From positions 33,750 through 97,749 of the forward strand of contig CAJWLF010000007.1 of NCBI GenBank assembly GCA_913043205.1: 64,000 nt of DNA, given 5' to 3'. Position numbers and translations under genes: made by a program. Positions 9,764 through 19,021 of the stretch are shown piece after piece. How positions within the stretch are numbered: position 1 is the stretch's first letter; each line of letters begins with the position of its first letter. The notes under the pieces were generated by a model. That model was not told where the DNA came from, made no database searches, and saw only the letters and a list, made by a program, of their open reading frames with translations. This DNA comes from an uncultured Chloroflexota bacterium (GTDB taxonomy: Bacteria > Chloroflexota > UBA11872 > VXNJ01).

Positions 9764-10633
9764 CTAAGCAAATGGGCCAGGCGGATGATCTCCCATTAGC
9801 CTCATTTGCCTCGGACTGGCCTGCGCTAGAATATCCGGATCAAAGCGGAAATTCATGTATGGTGGATAGAACTTATGGACAAATTTACGGCCATAATGCA
9901 CCTGCAGAAGATATCTTCCTTGGTTGGCGGTAGTATTAGAACTTCCCCGGTGCCATACGTCTGACCTAAACACTACTACGTCACCAGCATTCACCAGCGC
10001 ACTCTGCGGCTGGACACCTCTCCAACTGTTGACCTTATCTTTAGAATGGGAATCCCTAGCGCGCGACTTAGGGGGACGGCCTGCACGATGGCTACCCGGA
10101 ATAAATTTTGTAGGGCCTAATTCTTCAGTAGTATCGTCTAGGTAGAAATGCGCAGTACTAATAAACACAGGGATTTCTACCTGTCCTGAAAGCAGTAATT
10201 CCTCCGGAACCTCTATGGGCTGATAATCGGCATGCAAAGCTTGATCTGCCCTGCCAGGACCGGTAATCCAGCTTGTCATTCCAATAGCATGACAATCCTC
10301 ACCCAATATCGCCTCCTCAATATCAATAACAGGCTCTTTATCCAAGTATTGAAGAAAATGTGCATCCCTATTAAAACAAACCTTTATGTGTTTATTCGTC
10401 CCTACTGCACTGGAACCAAACTCGCCATCGAAGTCTACATCGTTCGATTCAGGATTAGCAGTCAGTCCATCAATTTTGGACCTTAATTCCTCTACCTGAG
10501 CGGCATCGAGCACATTAGGCAAATAGACAAACCCATCATCTCGGATCGCCTGAATCATCTCTTCGAGATTGTCTTTCGGCTCTAGCAATAACGAATCTGC
10601 ATGGTTATTTCCCGCTGAATCGAATTTTGTCAT
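9764..10633 (-). CDS. Phytanoyl-CoA dioxygenase (PhyH) family protein
   Basis: Fe(II)/2-oxoglutarate-type dioxygenase of 289 aa, jelly-roll fold. The metal triad is H134-x-D136 (LHADYQ) with distal H228 (DVWHRGSSN), followed by an Arg in QGRYLLQVHY that would hold 2-oxoglutarate. The early FVYLPNVLD block and FIPGSHRAG are also typical. I start it at the ATG at 10633: an in-frame ATG 36 codons upstream would add an unrelated hydrophobic leader. A Ser/Lys/Arg-rich insert lies at about 186-204. It is divergent from the GH127 gene. The substrate is unknown. Confidence 0.9.
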   Translation of the reverse strand: MTKFDSAGNNHADSLLLEPKDNLEEMIQAIRDDGFVYLPNVLDAAQVEELRSKIDGLTANPESNDVDFDGEFGSSAVGTNKHIKVCFNRDAHFLQYLDKEPVIDIEEAILGEDCHAIGMTSWITGPGRADQALHADYQPIEVPEELLLSGQVEIPVFISTAHFYLDDTTEELGPTKFIPGSHRAGRPPKSRARDSHSKDKVNSWRGVQPQSALVNAGDVVVFRSDVWHRGSSNTTANQGRYLLQVHYGRKFVHKFYPPYMNFRFDPDILAQASPRQMRLMGDHPPGPFA

Positions 10634-10944
10634 GTATAAACCCTCATGATTATTTGCATCGATATCGACCATGTATGCAAACCACACAAACCCAACCACA
10701 TGTATTACATAACAATGATAGCCGCCAGAAACGACATTCACAAAAGCCGAGTATTAGCCATTAATTACACGATTTGCTTTAATCGAACCTGCCTCTTTTA
10801 TTAACACATTCGCATTACTGTCATTGCCTGCGTCTAGTAGATCTATAGTCAAACAAGTTACTATATTTACGGACGGATCACCTCATTGAACGCTATCCGC
10901 AGGTATTGTGCTAAACCTGAAGCTGAACGTTAAGGAGTAATCGA
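10634..10944. other. Intergenic region between divergent phyH and GH127 genes
   Basis: 311 nt that must hold the promoters for both flanking genes. The phyH-proximal third can be read as an N-terminal extension of the dioxygenase. I see no hairpin, repeat or clear operator, and no promoter pair with good spacing. AAGGAG at 10932-10937 is the ribosome site of the GH127 gene. Confidence 0.5.
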
Positions 10945-12837
10945 TTGAAGAGCAAGTCTCCCTCAGTTGTTGTAGATACACGACAGAGTGCAAAGGCCAG
11001 ATTTAGACCTATTCCTTTGGACTCCATTACCTTCGGAGAAGGTTTCTGGAAAAACCGTCAGCAAACCATACGCAATACGTCACTTAAATTGCAGTTTGAG
11101 GAATGTGAAAAAACCGGCCGCCTAGAAAATTTTCGGATAGCTTCAGGAAGAAGAACAGGCACGCGCTCTGGACTCGTGTTTAACGATTCCGATGTATACA
11201 AACTGCTTGAAGCTGCCTCCTGGGCACTAGCTAGCGAATCGGATGAAGTTCTGGAACAATTGATCGACACTGCAATAGATGAAATAGCAGCAGCACAACA
11301 ATCCAACGGGTACTTAAATACAGCCTTCATGTTCGATAATGAAGGTCTTCGTTACACTGACCTCAAGAACGATCATGAGCTCTATTGCTATGGCCATATG
11401 ATTCAAGCAGCCATTGCCCATAAACGAAGCACAGGGAAAGAAACATTCTTCGACATAGCAATACGGGTCGCACAGCACTTACTAGATACGTTTGGGCCCG
11501 GGAAACTCGAATCTACTGATGGTCACGAAGAAATCGAATTAGCGCTCGTCGAACTATACCGAGAAACTGGTACACAAGAGTATCTGAACCTAGCTCATTT
11601 TTTCCTAAGTATGAGAGGACAATCAGATACCACAATGACGGGAGGCGAAAATCGAGTTCACGGAACCGACCGGTCATATTTCCAAGACCATTTACCGGTA
11701 TCTGAACAGCACGAAGCGGACGGCCATGCTGTCAGGTTGACTTACCTTGCAAGTGGAATGGCAGACGTCGAATTGGAAGGTGCGGGTGACGGGATGCAGT
11801 CTGCATTGGACAGTATATGGGATAGTGCACACCTACGCCGATCATCAGTTACCGGGGGCATTGGGGCGCGGTATCAAGGGGAAGCATTTGGTGACGACTA
11901 TGAATTGCCAAACGAAAGAGCTTATAACGAAACTTGTGCCTCACTCGGATCGATTTTCTGGAATTGGCGCATGCTAAATCTAACTGGTGAAGCAAAGTAC
12001 GCCGAGGTCATCGAGCGGCAACTTTTTAATGGAGCTTTATCTGGTTTGTCAATTGATGGAACCGGCTATTTTTACATGAATCCTTTGACATCAGCTGGAG
12101 GATATTCGAGAACCCCATGGTTTACATGTGCATGTTGTCCGCCGAACATTGCCAGACTCATGATGAGTCTGGCTTCTTATTTTTACTCAGAACATGACCA
12201 GGAACTTTGGATACATCAGTATGCCAGTGGAAGCGTACAAGCTAGCGGGTTATCTTTGGCTGTTAACACGGACTACCCCTGGAGCGGGGACATACGAGTG
12301 ACAGTAACTGCAAACAGCACCGTAGAACACAGCATTCTTCTGAGAGTGCCTGAATGGGCAACAAATTCAACTGTTGTTATTAATAACGAATCAGCTATAT
12401 CGATGGTGGAAGGCACTTATCACAGAATTTCTCGAAAATGGTCGCCAGGTGACACCCTTGCCATCAATTTCCCTATCGGCCCCCGACGTATCTATAGTCA
12501 CCCTCGTATCACTAACAATTCAGGAAGGGTATCGCTAGCGCGAGGGCCCTTGATTTACTGTTTAGAATCGGCTGACCAGACAGGGTCGAGTGTTTTTGAC
12601 TTGGCGCTTGCCCCCAACACAGAGATTGCAGCAACTTACGACCCAAACCTTCTCGGAGGCCTGACCTTACTAAAGGCCAGTGGCACCGAACTTGAAAGAA
12701 CGTCCATCTCCTCCTTGTATAGTGATTCAAGAACGGATCAGAATGGAAGCAAACCAAAAGAGTTGATAGCAATACCATATTACGCTTGGGGTAATCGTGG
12801 GGACTCACAGATGCAAGTCTGGATCCCTGAGAAATAA
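10945..12837 (+). CDS. Glycoside hydrolase family 127 (beta-L-arabinofuranosidase-like)
   Basis: Protein of 630 aa matching GH127 (former DUF1680): an (alpha/alpha)6 barrel followed by beta-sandwich domains. The known zinc-cysteine active site of HypBA1 (E338, C340, C417, C418) maps onto E329 and C331 in NETCAS and C397/C398 in CACCPPN, so the nucleophile Cys and its zinc are kept. The N-terminal block FGEGFWKNRQ is also typical. No signal peptide is seen, so it acts in the cytoplasm on imported oligosaccharides. TTG start 7 nt after AAGGAG. The exact sugar could be L-arabinofuranose or another furanoside. Confidence 0.92.
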   Translation: MKSKSPSVVVDTRQSAKARFRPIPLDSITFGEGFWKNRQQTIRNTSLKLQFEECEKTGRLENFRIASGRRTGTRSGLVFNDSDVYKLLEAASWALASESDEVLEQLIDTAIDEIAAAQQSNGYLNTAFMFDNEGLRYTDLKNDHELYCYGHMIQAAIAHKRSTGKETFFDIAIRVAQHLLDTFGPGKLESTDGHEEIELALVELYRETGTQEYLNLAHFFLSMRGQSDTTMTGGENRVHGTDRSYFQDHLPVSEQHEADGHAVRLTYLASGMADVELEGAGDGMQSALDSIWDSAHLRRSSVTGGIGARYQGEAFGDDYELPNERAYNETCASLGSIFWNWRMLNLTGEAKYAEVIERQLFNGALSGLSIDGTGYFYMNPLTSAGGYSRTPWFTCACCPPNIARLMMSLASYFYSEHDQELWIHQYASGSVQASGLSLAVNTDYPWSGDIRVTVTANSTVEHSILLRVPEWATNSTVVINNESAISMVEGTYHRISRKWSPGDTLAINFPIGPRRIYSHPRITNNSGRVSLARGPLIYCLESADQTGSSVFDLALAPNTEIAATYDPNLLGGLTLLKASGTELERTSISSLYSDSRTDQNGSKPKELIAIPYYAWGNRGDSQMQVWIPEK

Positions 12838-12846
12838 ACTAAAAGC

Positions 12847-13332
12847 TCAGGGAAGCTTGCCTGCAGCCCCAAACACCATCAAATACACAATCGTCACCAG
12901 AGCCGCCATTTGAAACATCCCCACATACCGGGGAGCCTTTCTTGTCAAGCGCTGCTTTAAAGCAGCCGTCATAACGTTGCCACTTGCTATTGCAGTATTT
13001 ACTTCGCGAATCACATTTTTTGTATGTCTTCGCATTACAAAGACCCCCAACGCCAGCACTATTAAGCTCAACAATAGAGACACCCACAACCATGTTGTAT
13101 CAAAAAGCGAATATTTCTTCATCTCCGAAGACGCATAACCAAAGGCTATAAGCAGGATTCCAGATGGAATAACGAACCTAGATTGAGCTTGCTTGATCGA
13201 CATCCATAGAGGGAGGATTTCCGAAGGCACGGTGAGGCCTCGAGTTCTAATCGAATTCATCATGGCCACTCCCAAACCAAAGAATAGGGTGAAAGAAAAC
13301 AATACATGGAGAAATTTCACTAATTCCGACAT
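12847..13332 (-). CDS. Four-TM membrane protein, DUF2269/CopD-like
   Basis: Small integral membrane protein of 161 aa with four predicted transmembrane helices (about 5-25, 52-66, 78-100, 137-156). The first helix has the pattern KFLHVLFSFTLFFGLG with a His near the membrane start, as in DUF2269 and related CopD-like proteins. The C-terminal stretch after AALKQRLTRKAPRYVG is also of that type. Function unknown; haem or metal binding is possible but not shown. It converges on GH127, 9 nt apart, and is divergent from the second PhyH gene. Confidence 0.65.
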   Translation of the reverse strand: MSELVKFLHVLFSFTLFFGLGVAMMNSIRTRGLTVPSEILPLWMSIKQAQSRFVIPSGILLIAFGYASSEMKKYSLFDTTWLWVSLLLSLIVLALGVFVMRRHTKNVIREVNTAIASGNVMTAALKQRLTRKAPRYVGMFQMAALVTIVYLMVFGAAGKLP

Positions 13333-13537
13333 AAAATCCCTACTTATCTAACCTATTTTTCATCATTGCACTTATGTCCACCCCTTAACTTTAACCCTTC
13401 TCGCCATCTCTGCTGAAAAATGATGTAGAATTCGAGGCTGAGCAGGGAGAATATGATGGCGTTAGGGAGCGTTCATTGGAATAGCAATCCATCCAATCAT
13501 TTCAACCAGCCGCCAATCAATATTGAAGGAAGTTAGC

Positions 13538-14398
13538 ATGATTAGCGAATCACAAATCAAAGAATATGAAGACTATGGATTCGTCGCTGTTTCTCACGTT
13601 ATTAGTGCCGGCGAATTACGAGATCTGCATTCCGTCATAGCGGAAAACATTGAGCGCTCCCGCAATATAACTGAGAATGACGCTGAATTCGATTTAGAGC
13701 CCTCCCACTCCGCAGAAAATCCACAGGTGCGCCGCTTCAAAACTCCTGCCCTGTTTAGCGATGTATTTGGGAACATTATGCGCTCCAGCAAAATCATCGA
13801 CATAGTTGAACCACTGCTCGGAAACAACGGGGTCCGATATAGAAACGACAAGCTAAATATGAAAATCGCGGAGGTAGGAAGTCCTGTCGAATGGCATCAA
13901 GATATCTGCTTCTATCCTCATACCAATGACGACGTCCTTGCCGTTGGAATAGCTCTTGACGACTGCACTCTTGAAAATGGTGCTTTGCAATGTATCCCTG
14001 GTTCCCACAAAAAACCTGTCCTAGACCATCATTCAGATGGATACTTTGCAGGGGCAGTCGACCCGGATGATCCAGCATTCAATATTGAGGATGCAGTACC
14101 CTTGATCGTAGAAGCAGGAAGCATCACTGTCCACCATGGAAGGTGCCTGCACGGGTCTGCCCCCAACACTTCAACCAAACCACGTAGGTTGTGGCTGATC
14201 GAATATACTGCGGCGGATGCGTGGCCACTCGCAGGGGTACCAAACTACAGCGACTGGCAAGGATATTTGATCAGAGGGAGTGATACAACAAAGATGCGCG
14301 TTACAGATCACGATGTGCGAATTCCATTCCCAACTCCACCAACCGTAGGCTCGATCTATGAAATTCAAAAACAAGCCAATAAAACTGTATATAGATAG
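13538..14398 (+). CDS. Phytanoyl-CoA dioxygenase (PhyH) family protein, second copy
   Basis: Second Fe(II)/2-oxoglutarate dioxygenase of the window, 286 aa. Metal residues are H120-x-D122 in WHQDICF and H205 in RCLHGSAPN, with CIPGSHKKP near 152-160 and an Arg in PRRLWLIEY for the co-substrate. I use ATG 13538, five codons inside the longest frame, because AAGGA lies 8 nt before it. The methionine aminopeptidase homologue follows after 24 nt, so they are probably co-transcribed. It is only distantly related to the copy at 9764, which suggests a different substrate. Confidence 0.92.
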   Translation: MISESQIKEYEDYGFVAVSHVISAGELRDLHSVIAENIERSRNITENDAEFDLEPSHSAENPQVRRFKTPALFSDVFGNIMRSSKIIDIVEPLLGNNGVRYRNDKLNMKIAEVGSPVEWHQDICFYPHTNDDVLAVGIALDDCTLENGALQCIPGSHKKPVLDHHSDGYFAGAVDPDDPAFNIEDAVPLIVEAGSITVHHGRCLHGSAPNTSTKPRRLWLIEYTAADAWPLAGVPNYSDWQGYLIRGSDTTKMRVTDHDVRIPFPTPPTVGSIYEIQKQANKTVYR

Positions 14399-14422
14399 AT
14401 TAGCGCCGAAACCACTGCACCA

Positions 14423-15199
14423 TTGAATCCTGATAGTTTTACTCTCAAGTCTGCGGCAGAATTAGACGCAATGCGTGCATCGGGAAAGATTCTCGCTTCC
14501 GTACTATCAGCTGTTAGCAACCAAGTCGAGCCCGGAACGCAACCTGATCACTTAGACGAAATGGCTGAGTCTATAATTCGTGAAGCAGGAGCAATCCCTA
14601 GTTTTAAGGGATACAATCCGTTTCCAGATGTAAGACCCTTCCCATCTACGTTGTGTGTATCGATAAATGACGCAGTCGTTCACGGAATACCATCCAAAGA
14701 ACCTCTCAAGGAAGGGGACATGATTACGGTCGATGTTGGAGTTTCCTATGACGGTATGTTGACTGACGCGGCCTGGACATTCCCTGTAGGCAATGTATCC
14801 TCTTCGACCCAACGCTTACTCAACACAACCCGTATAGCTCTAACTGATGCTATCGATATAGCAACAATTGGCCATCATGTAGGCGATATCGGACACGTAA
14901 TCCAAACCAAGGTTGAACAAGCTGGATTTTTCATCATTCATCCGCTCGGCGGACACGGGGTTGGACACTCGATATGGGAATCCCCGCATATACCTAATCA
15001 TGGTCGGCCCGGTACCGGATTTCCTTTGCCAAAAGGCGCTACCTTCGCCATAGAGCCAATCGTAGGATTTAGCTCTTCTGGGATACAGACTGACGATGAT
15101 GGATGGACTATCCGAACCAATGATGGTGGGTTGTCGGCACATTTTGAACATACCCTAGCGATCACCGATAATGGCACAGAAGTACTTACTCAGTTTTAG
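14423..15199 (+). CDS. map: Methionine aminopeptidase type I homologue with altered active-site His
   Basis: M24 family peptidase of 258 aa. Expected metal ligands are all present: D104, D115, H178 (GGHGVG), E211 (AIEP) and E242 (FEHT), and the substrate-side H87 (VVHGIP) is kept. The second conserved His (E. coli H178, normally in GHGxxxxxHExP) is W185 here, in the segment SIWESPHIPNHG. TTG start at 14423, 24 nt after the PhyH gene, without a strong ribosome site; the next Met is at residue 17. Placement in a catabolic cluster suggests it may not be the housekeeping copy. It could be another M24 peptidase; the metal site is sound. Confidence 0.85.
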   Translation: MNPDSFTLKSAAELDAMRASGKILASVLSAVSNQVEPGTQPDHLDEMAESIIREAGAIPSFKGYNPFPDVRPFPSTLCVSINDAVVHGIPSKEPLKEGDMITVDVGVSYDGMLTDAAWTFPVGNVSSSTQRLLNTTRIALTDAIDIATIGHHVGDIGHVIQTKVEQAGFFIIHPLGGHGVGHSIWESPHIPNHGRPGTGFPLPKGATFAIEPIVGFSSSGIQTDDDGWTIRTNDGGLSAHFEHTLAITDNGTEVLTQF

Positions 15200-15257
15200 A
15201 TTACATGTCATTCCTGTTATTAACGGTCGTTAAGTCTACCGAGAAGGAAATTTCTAC

Positions 15258-16589
15258 ATGCCGCGCATAGCATTTATAGGGGCTGGAAGTGTCGGATTTA
15301 CCAGGCAACTATTTAGAGACATATTATCCGTCCCTGCCCTGACCGATACAACCTTCGCTTTTCATGACATATCGGAAAACAATCTGAAAATGGTCGCGCA
15401 ATTATGTGACAAGGATTCAACAGCTAGCGGCTTAAACACTTCGATAGAGACTTATACAAATCGCCAAGAAGCACTCATTGGGGCAGATTATATAATTAAT
15501 TGCACTCGAATTGGCGGCCTAGAAGCCTTCACCCATGACATCGAAATACCCCTAAAATACGGTGTTGATCAGTGTGTAGGAGACACAATATGTGCAGGGG
15601 GCATAATGTATGCTCAGCGCAACGTTCCCGCCATCCTCGACTTTTGCGCGGACATAAGTGAACTAGCAAACCCCAATGCTCTATTCTTGAATTATGCCAA
15701 CCCCATGGCGATAAATACTTGGGCCGCAATCGAACATGGATTCACAAATACAGTGGGACTATGCCACGGAGTTCAAAACACTCACGCCCAGATAGCCACC
15801 GCACTAGGAGCTTCGTCGAAGTCTGAAGTAGAGGTGCAGGCAGCAGGCATCAATCATCAAACCTGGTTCATCAGGATACTCTATCGAGGACAGGAAGTTA
15901 GCTGTAGAGACCTACTTGAAGCTTTCGAAAAACATCCAGAACTATCAGTCAGGGAAAAAGTCAGAATAGACGTTCTACGTAGATTTGGTTATTACAGCAC
16001 TGAATCAAACGGTCACTTATCTGAGTACCTGCCTTGGTATCGCAAGCGACCAGAGGAATTGTCCTCCTGGATAGATCGATCATCCTGGATAAATGGCGAG
16101 ACAGGAGGGTATCTTGAGCATTGTAAAAAACTACGAGACTCTTTCGATACGAGCTTTGAAGAGGAGATGCTATCTGACGCCAAAGTCATAACACCCGAAA
16201 CACGTACGGATGAACACGCTAGTCACATCATAGAAGCCCTGGAGACCGGCCATACATACAGAGGGCACTTCAATGTGCAAAATAACGGAGTGATTCCAAA
16301 CTTGCCTTCCGATTGCATCGTAGAAGTTCCAGGATATGTGGATCGAACTGGCATCAATATTCAAAGGCTAGACCCATTGCCAGACGCATGCGCAGCTACA
16401 TGCAATGCATCTATATCAGTTCAACGGATGGCTCTAAAAGCTGCCCTCACTGGCGATAAGACACTGCTCAAGCAGGCTATGCTACACGACCCTCTAGTTG
16501 GAGCCGTTTGTACTCCACAGGAAGTATGGAATATGACAGATGAAATGCTCGTAGCACAATCAAAATGGCTACCTCAATACACAAAATAG
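15258..16589 (+). CDS. Glycoside hydrolase family 4 (alpha-glucosidase/galactosidase type)
   Basis: NAD- and Mn-dependent glycosidase of 443 aa acting by redox-elimination in the cytoplasm. The Rossmann motif GAGSVGF is at residues 7-13, the NYANPM block near 137-142, the metal Cys-His in LCHGVQNTH at C169, and GINHQTWF near 197-204. Together these mark the MelA-like branch active on non-phosphorylated alpha-glycosides. ATG start behind GAGAAGGAAA. It lies 58 nt after the aminopeptidase homologue on the same strand and converges on the sugar isomerase gene. Confidence 0.93.
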   Translation: MPRIAFIGAGSVGFTRQLFRDILSVPALTDTTFAFHDISENNLKMVAQLCDKDSTASGLNTSIETYTNRQEALIGADYIINCTRIGGLEAFTHDIEIPLKYGVDQCVGDTICAGGIMYAQRNVPAILDFCADISELANPNALFLNYANPMAINTWAAIEHGFTNTVGLCHGVQNTHAQIATALGASSKSEVEVQAAGINHQTWFIRILYRGQEVSCRDLLEAFEKHPELSVREKVRIDVLRRFGYYSTESNGHLSEYLPWYRKRPEELSSWIDRSSWINGETGGYLEHCKKLRDSFDTSFEEEMLSDAKVITPETRTDEHASHIIEALETGHTYRGHFNVQNNGVIPNLPSDCIVEVPGYVDRTGINIQRLDPLPDACAATCNASISVQRMALKAALTGDKTLLKQAMLHDPLVGAVCTPQEVWNMTDEMLVAQSKWLPQYTK

Positions 16590-16624
16590 CTACCGTCACC
16601 TACACCAAGCCGAGTAACCCTGAT

Positions 16625-17428
16625 TCAAACCCGTTCAGACAAGAATTGAAAACTAGATCTGAGGCAATCAAAAGGATCTCTCCTGCATATATCTTGCTCA
16701 ACAATCCAATATTCAACTCCCGCGTTTTTGCCAGCCGTTATGATTTCATTCCAGTTCAAGAGGCCCTCTCCAACTGGGGCAAATACCGGTTGAGGAAAAC
16801 GCTGATCGGAATCAGCAATCACCTGTGAGTCTTTGACGTGAAGACATGGGGTACGCCCACTAGCACGAGCAAGTAATTCCACAGGATCAGCACCCGTCAC
16901 CGATGCCCAATATACGTCAAGTTCGATAAGTAGCTGACTAGACGCGTCATCAATCAATACATCCATGCCATTACGGCCGGTGGCGTCCTGCATAAATTCC
17001 CAACTGTGATTATGAAACCCAAGTTGTATGCCAGACTCCGAAAGCTTTTCAATGACTTCAGCCGCATCATCGATAAATCGGGAATAAGAAGCAGTCAAAT
17101 TAGGATCATAAACATCTCTTATGATAGGAACAGTGACGTAACTGGCTCCTAGCGCATGAAGATAGTCGATTTCAGATGAAGTTTGATCTTTCAGCAACCC
17201 CCATAATCTGTGAGCGCTGAAAGCCTTCAATCCATTATCATCCAATATCTTCCTAGCCTCAGCAGGTGATGTGTCAGCATCATCTCCATCAACTGCCCCA
17301 ACAGCCGCAAATTGCACATATTTGTAACCAATATCACTGAGCTTAGCCAGAGAATCCGCAAAGCCCGTCCTGTTGGTTACGTGATCTCTAATCGTGAATA
17401 GTTGGGCAGCTATCTTACCTTCTGACAT
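16625..17428 (-). CDS. Sugar phosphate isomerase/epimerase (xylose isomerase-like TIM barrel)
   Basis: AP-endonuclease-2-type TIM barrel of 267 aa. Metal-site residues visible are His in LGFHNHSWEF, Glu/Asp in LLIELDVYW, His in CLHVKDS and Glu in WIVEQD, the pattern of IolE/xylose-isomerase-like epimerases. I start it at the ATG at 17428 because GGAGG lies 4 nt before it; a longer frame reaches 17452. It is probably a sugar or cyclitol epimerase serving the neighbouring GH4 and GH127 genes. The substrate cannot be told. Confidence 0.88.
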   Translation of the reverse strand: MSEGKIAAQLFTIRDHVTNRTGFADSLAKLSDIGYKYVQFAAVGAVDGDDADTSPAEARKILDDNGLKAFSAHRLWGLLKDQTSSEIDYLHALGASYVTVPIIRDVYDPNLTASYSRFIDDAAEVIEKLSESGIQLGFHNHSWEFMQDATGRNGMDVLIDDASSQLLIELDVYWASVTGADPVELLARASGRTPCLHVKDSQVIADSDQRFPQPVFAPVGEGLLNWNEIITAGKNAGVEYWIVEQDICRRDPFDCLRSSFQFLSERV

Positions 17429-17608
17429 GAACCCTCCATACTTACATATCATTATTAAATCGATTAATCAGTGCATCACAAATAGTTCCTAACATTACCT
17501 GCCAAGCACCAGTAGAGCACCTGCTCATACGGAACAATAACGCATCCGCTAGCTGATCGGAACACCTAAAATTAGCTTTATCGCAAGATAAGGGCCAAAA
17601 TCTTTGTC

Positions 17609-19021
17609 ATGCAATCCGATAATTCTCACAATCACCCGAATAACAAAGTGCTCACGCCCTCATTCATTTCATTCTTGACCGCCTATGGCCTAGGGGTGGG
17701 GGCATGGTGGCCGGTTATGCACTTTTTGGCCATCTATACCAAAGAGGCACTAGGACAGGGCCTCGTCGCGGCAGCATGTCTTTTCCTGATAATTCACGGC
17801 GTCTCCTCAACCCTTGGTTTGACAAGCGAAATTTTTATGCGTCGCTTAGGAAGTAAATGGACCTACTTTATCGGGTTAGTGGGATTTGCAGGTTTTATGG
17901 TCACCATGGCCATGTCAACAACATTGACCACGGCGCTCGTTATCGCCCCGTTTATGGGCTACGGATTAGCACTTCACTGGACCGGAGCACAAGGATTCAT
18001 CATGGAATCTAGCCCTTCTGATAAGCGGGGCCTGACCAGTGGAACAGCCACTTTCGCACAGGTGTTAGCTCCAGCAATAACAGCAACACCATTAGGTTTC
18101 CTAGCCGAAGAATTTGGCTTTGAAACGATGGGTTGGACAGCTCTATTCCTTGTGGTAACCGCGATCTCAGTATCAGCTATCGGAATGCAATCAACCAGTA
18201 AATCAGACCAAATGAAAAGGCAACCTACTTGCGAGGACAGGAGGGCTGGGCAGAGTTCCTTCTTGCGTCGCACAAAGATATCCGTGCCAACTCTCATAAA
18301 ACCCTTATTTGCCTTCATCAGCATACTTTTACTGGTCAGGTTAATTTCTCACATAACGACCCGGTCTTCAAATCAAGTAAGCCCCAAAACACAACAGGTG
18401 CAGCACTTGAACTATGACGTTCAAGATTTGCAACCACCCACAAATAAAACCCAATCTCTGCAGTCGTTGTCGATTCGCTCCAAAGCAGTACTTTGGGTCC
18501 TCATAATTAGAGGAGCAGGCAGTGCGATGCTAGGAGTATTTGTATTGCTTAGCGGGCTAAAACTAACTCATGCGGGTGGAGGGCTCAGCTCTGTGGGATT
18601 TTTTGTGAGTGGAACCGCCATCGGCGGGGCTTTGGCCCAACTGCTGATAGGGCGCCTATCTGACTACTTCGGTCGAAGATGGTTACTAGGCTTCACAATG
18701 ATTTGTGGTATTGGGTCTTCTATCGTATTCGGGGCGACTCCAAACCTCTATGTCTTAATCGGAGCATCAGCCTTTCACGGATTGTTTCGTAATGCCAGTC
18801 AAACGCTACTTGTTGCAGTTGCCGGCGATATGCTGCGCGGTGCCGACACCTCACGAATATCTGCCTTTATGACTAGCGCCTTTTCGCTCGGAATGGTGAT
18901 CGGGATGCTTATCGCCCTGTCATATGAATTAGATCAAAGCCTTCCGTTTTATTTGGTGTCAGCCGTGACAGCATGCGCACTACCTGGCTTATGGACTATT
19001 CCCTCTAAACAAGCCGTTTGA
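17609..19021 (+). CDS. Major facilitator superfamily transporter
   Basis: Twelve-helix secondary transporter of 470 aa. Helices 1-6 run to about residue 190, including a small-residue helix with TSGTATFAQ; helices 7-12 run from about 293. The inter-domain loop is unusually long (about 195-290) and holds an extra hydrophobic run at about 226-246, so the topology may include an additional helix. RLSDYFGRR near 348-356 is the classical loop-8/9 signature. ATG start at 17609. A sugar or small organic acid is a fair guess from context. The stop touches the stop of the DUF3500 gene on the other strand, with no base between. Confidence 0.88.
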   Translation: MQSDNSHNHPNNKVLTPSFISFLTAYGLGVGAWWPVMHFLAIYTKEALGQGLVAAACLFLIIHGVSSTLGLTSEIFMRRLGSKWTYFIGLVGFAGFMVTMAMSTTLTTALVIAPFMGYGLALHWTGAQGFIMESSPSDKRGLTSGTATFAQVLAPAITATPLGFLAEEFGFETMGWTALFLVVTAISVSAIGMQSTSKSDQMKRQPTCEDRRAGQSSFLRRTKISVPTLIKPLFAFISILLLVRLISHITTRSSNQVSPKTQQVQHLNYDVQDLQPPTNKTQSLQSLSIRSKAVLWVLIIRGAGSAMLGVFVLLSGLKLTHAGGGLSSVGFFVSGTAIGGALAQLLIGRLSDYFGRRWLLGFTMICGIGSSIVFGATPNLYVLIGASAFHGLFRNASQTLLVAVAGDMLRGADTSRISAFMTSAFSLGMVIGMLIALSYELDQSLPFYLVSAVTACALPGLWTIPSKQAV

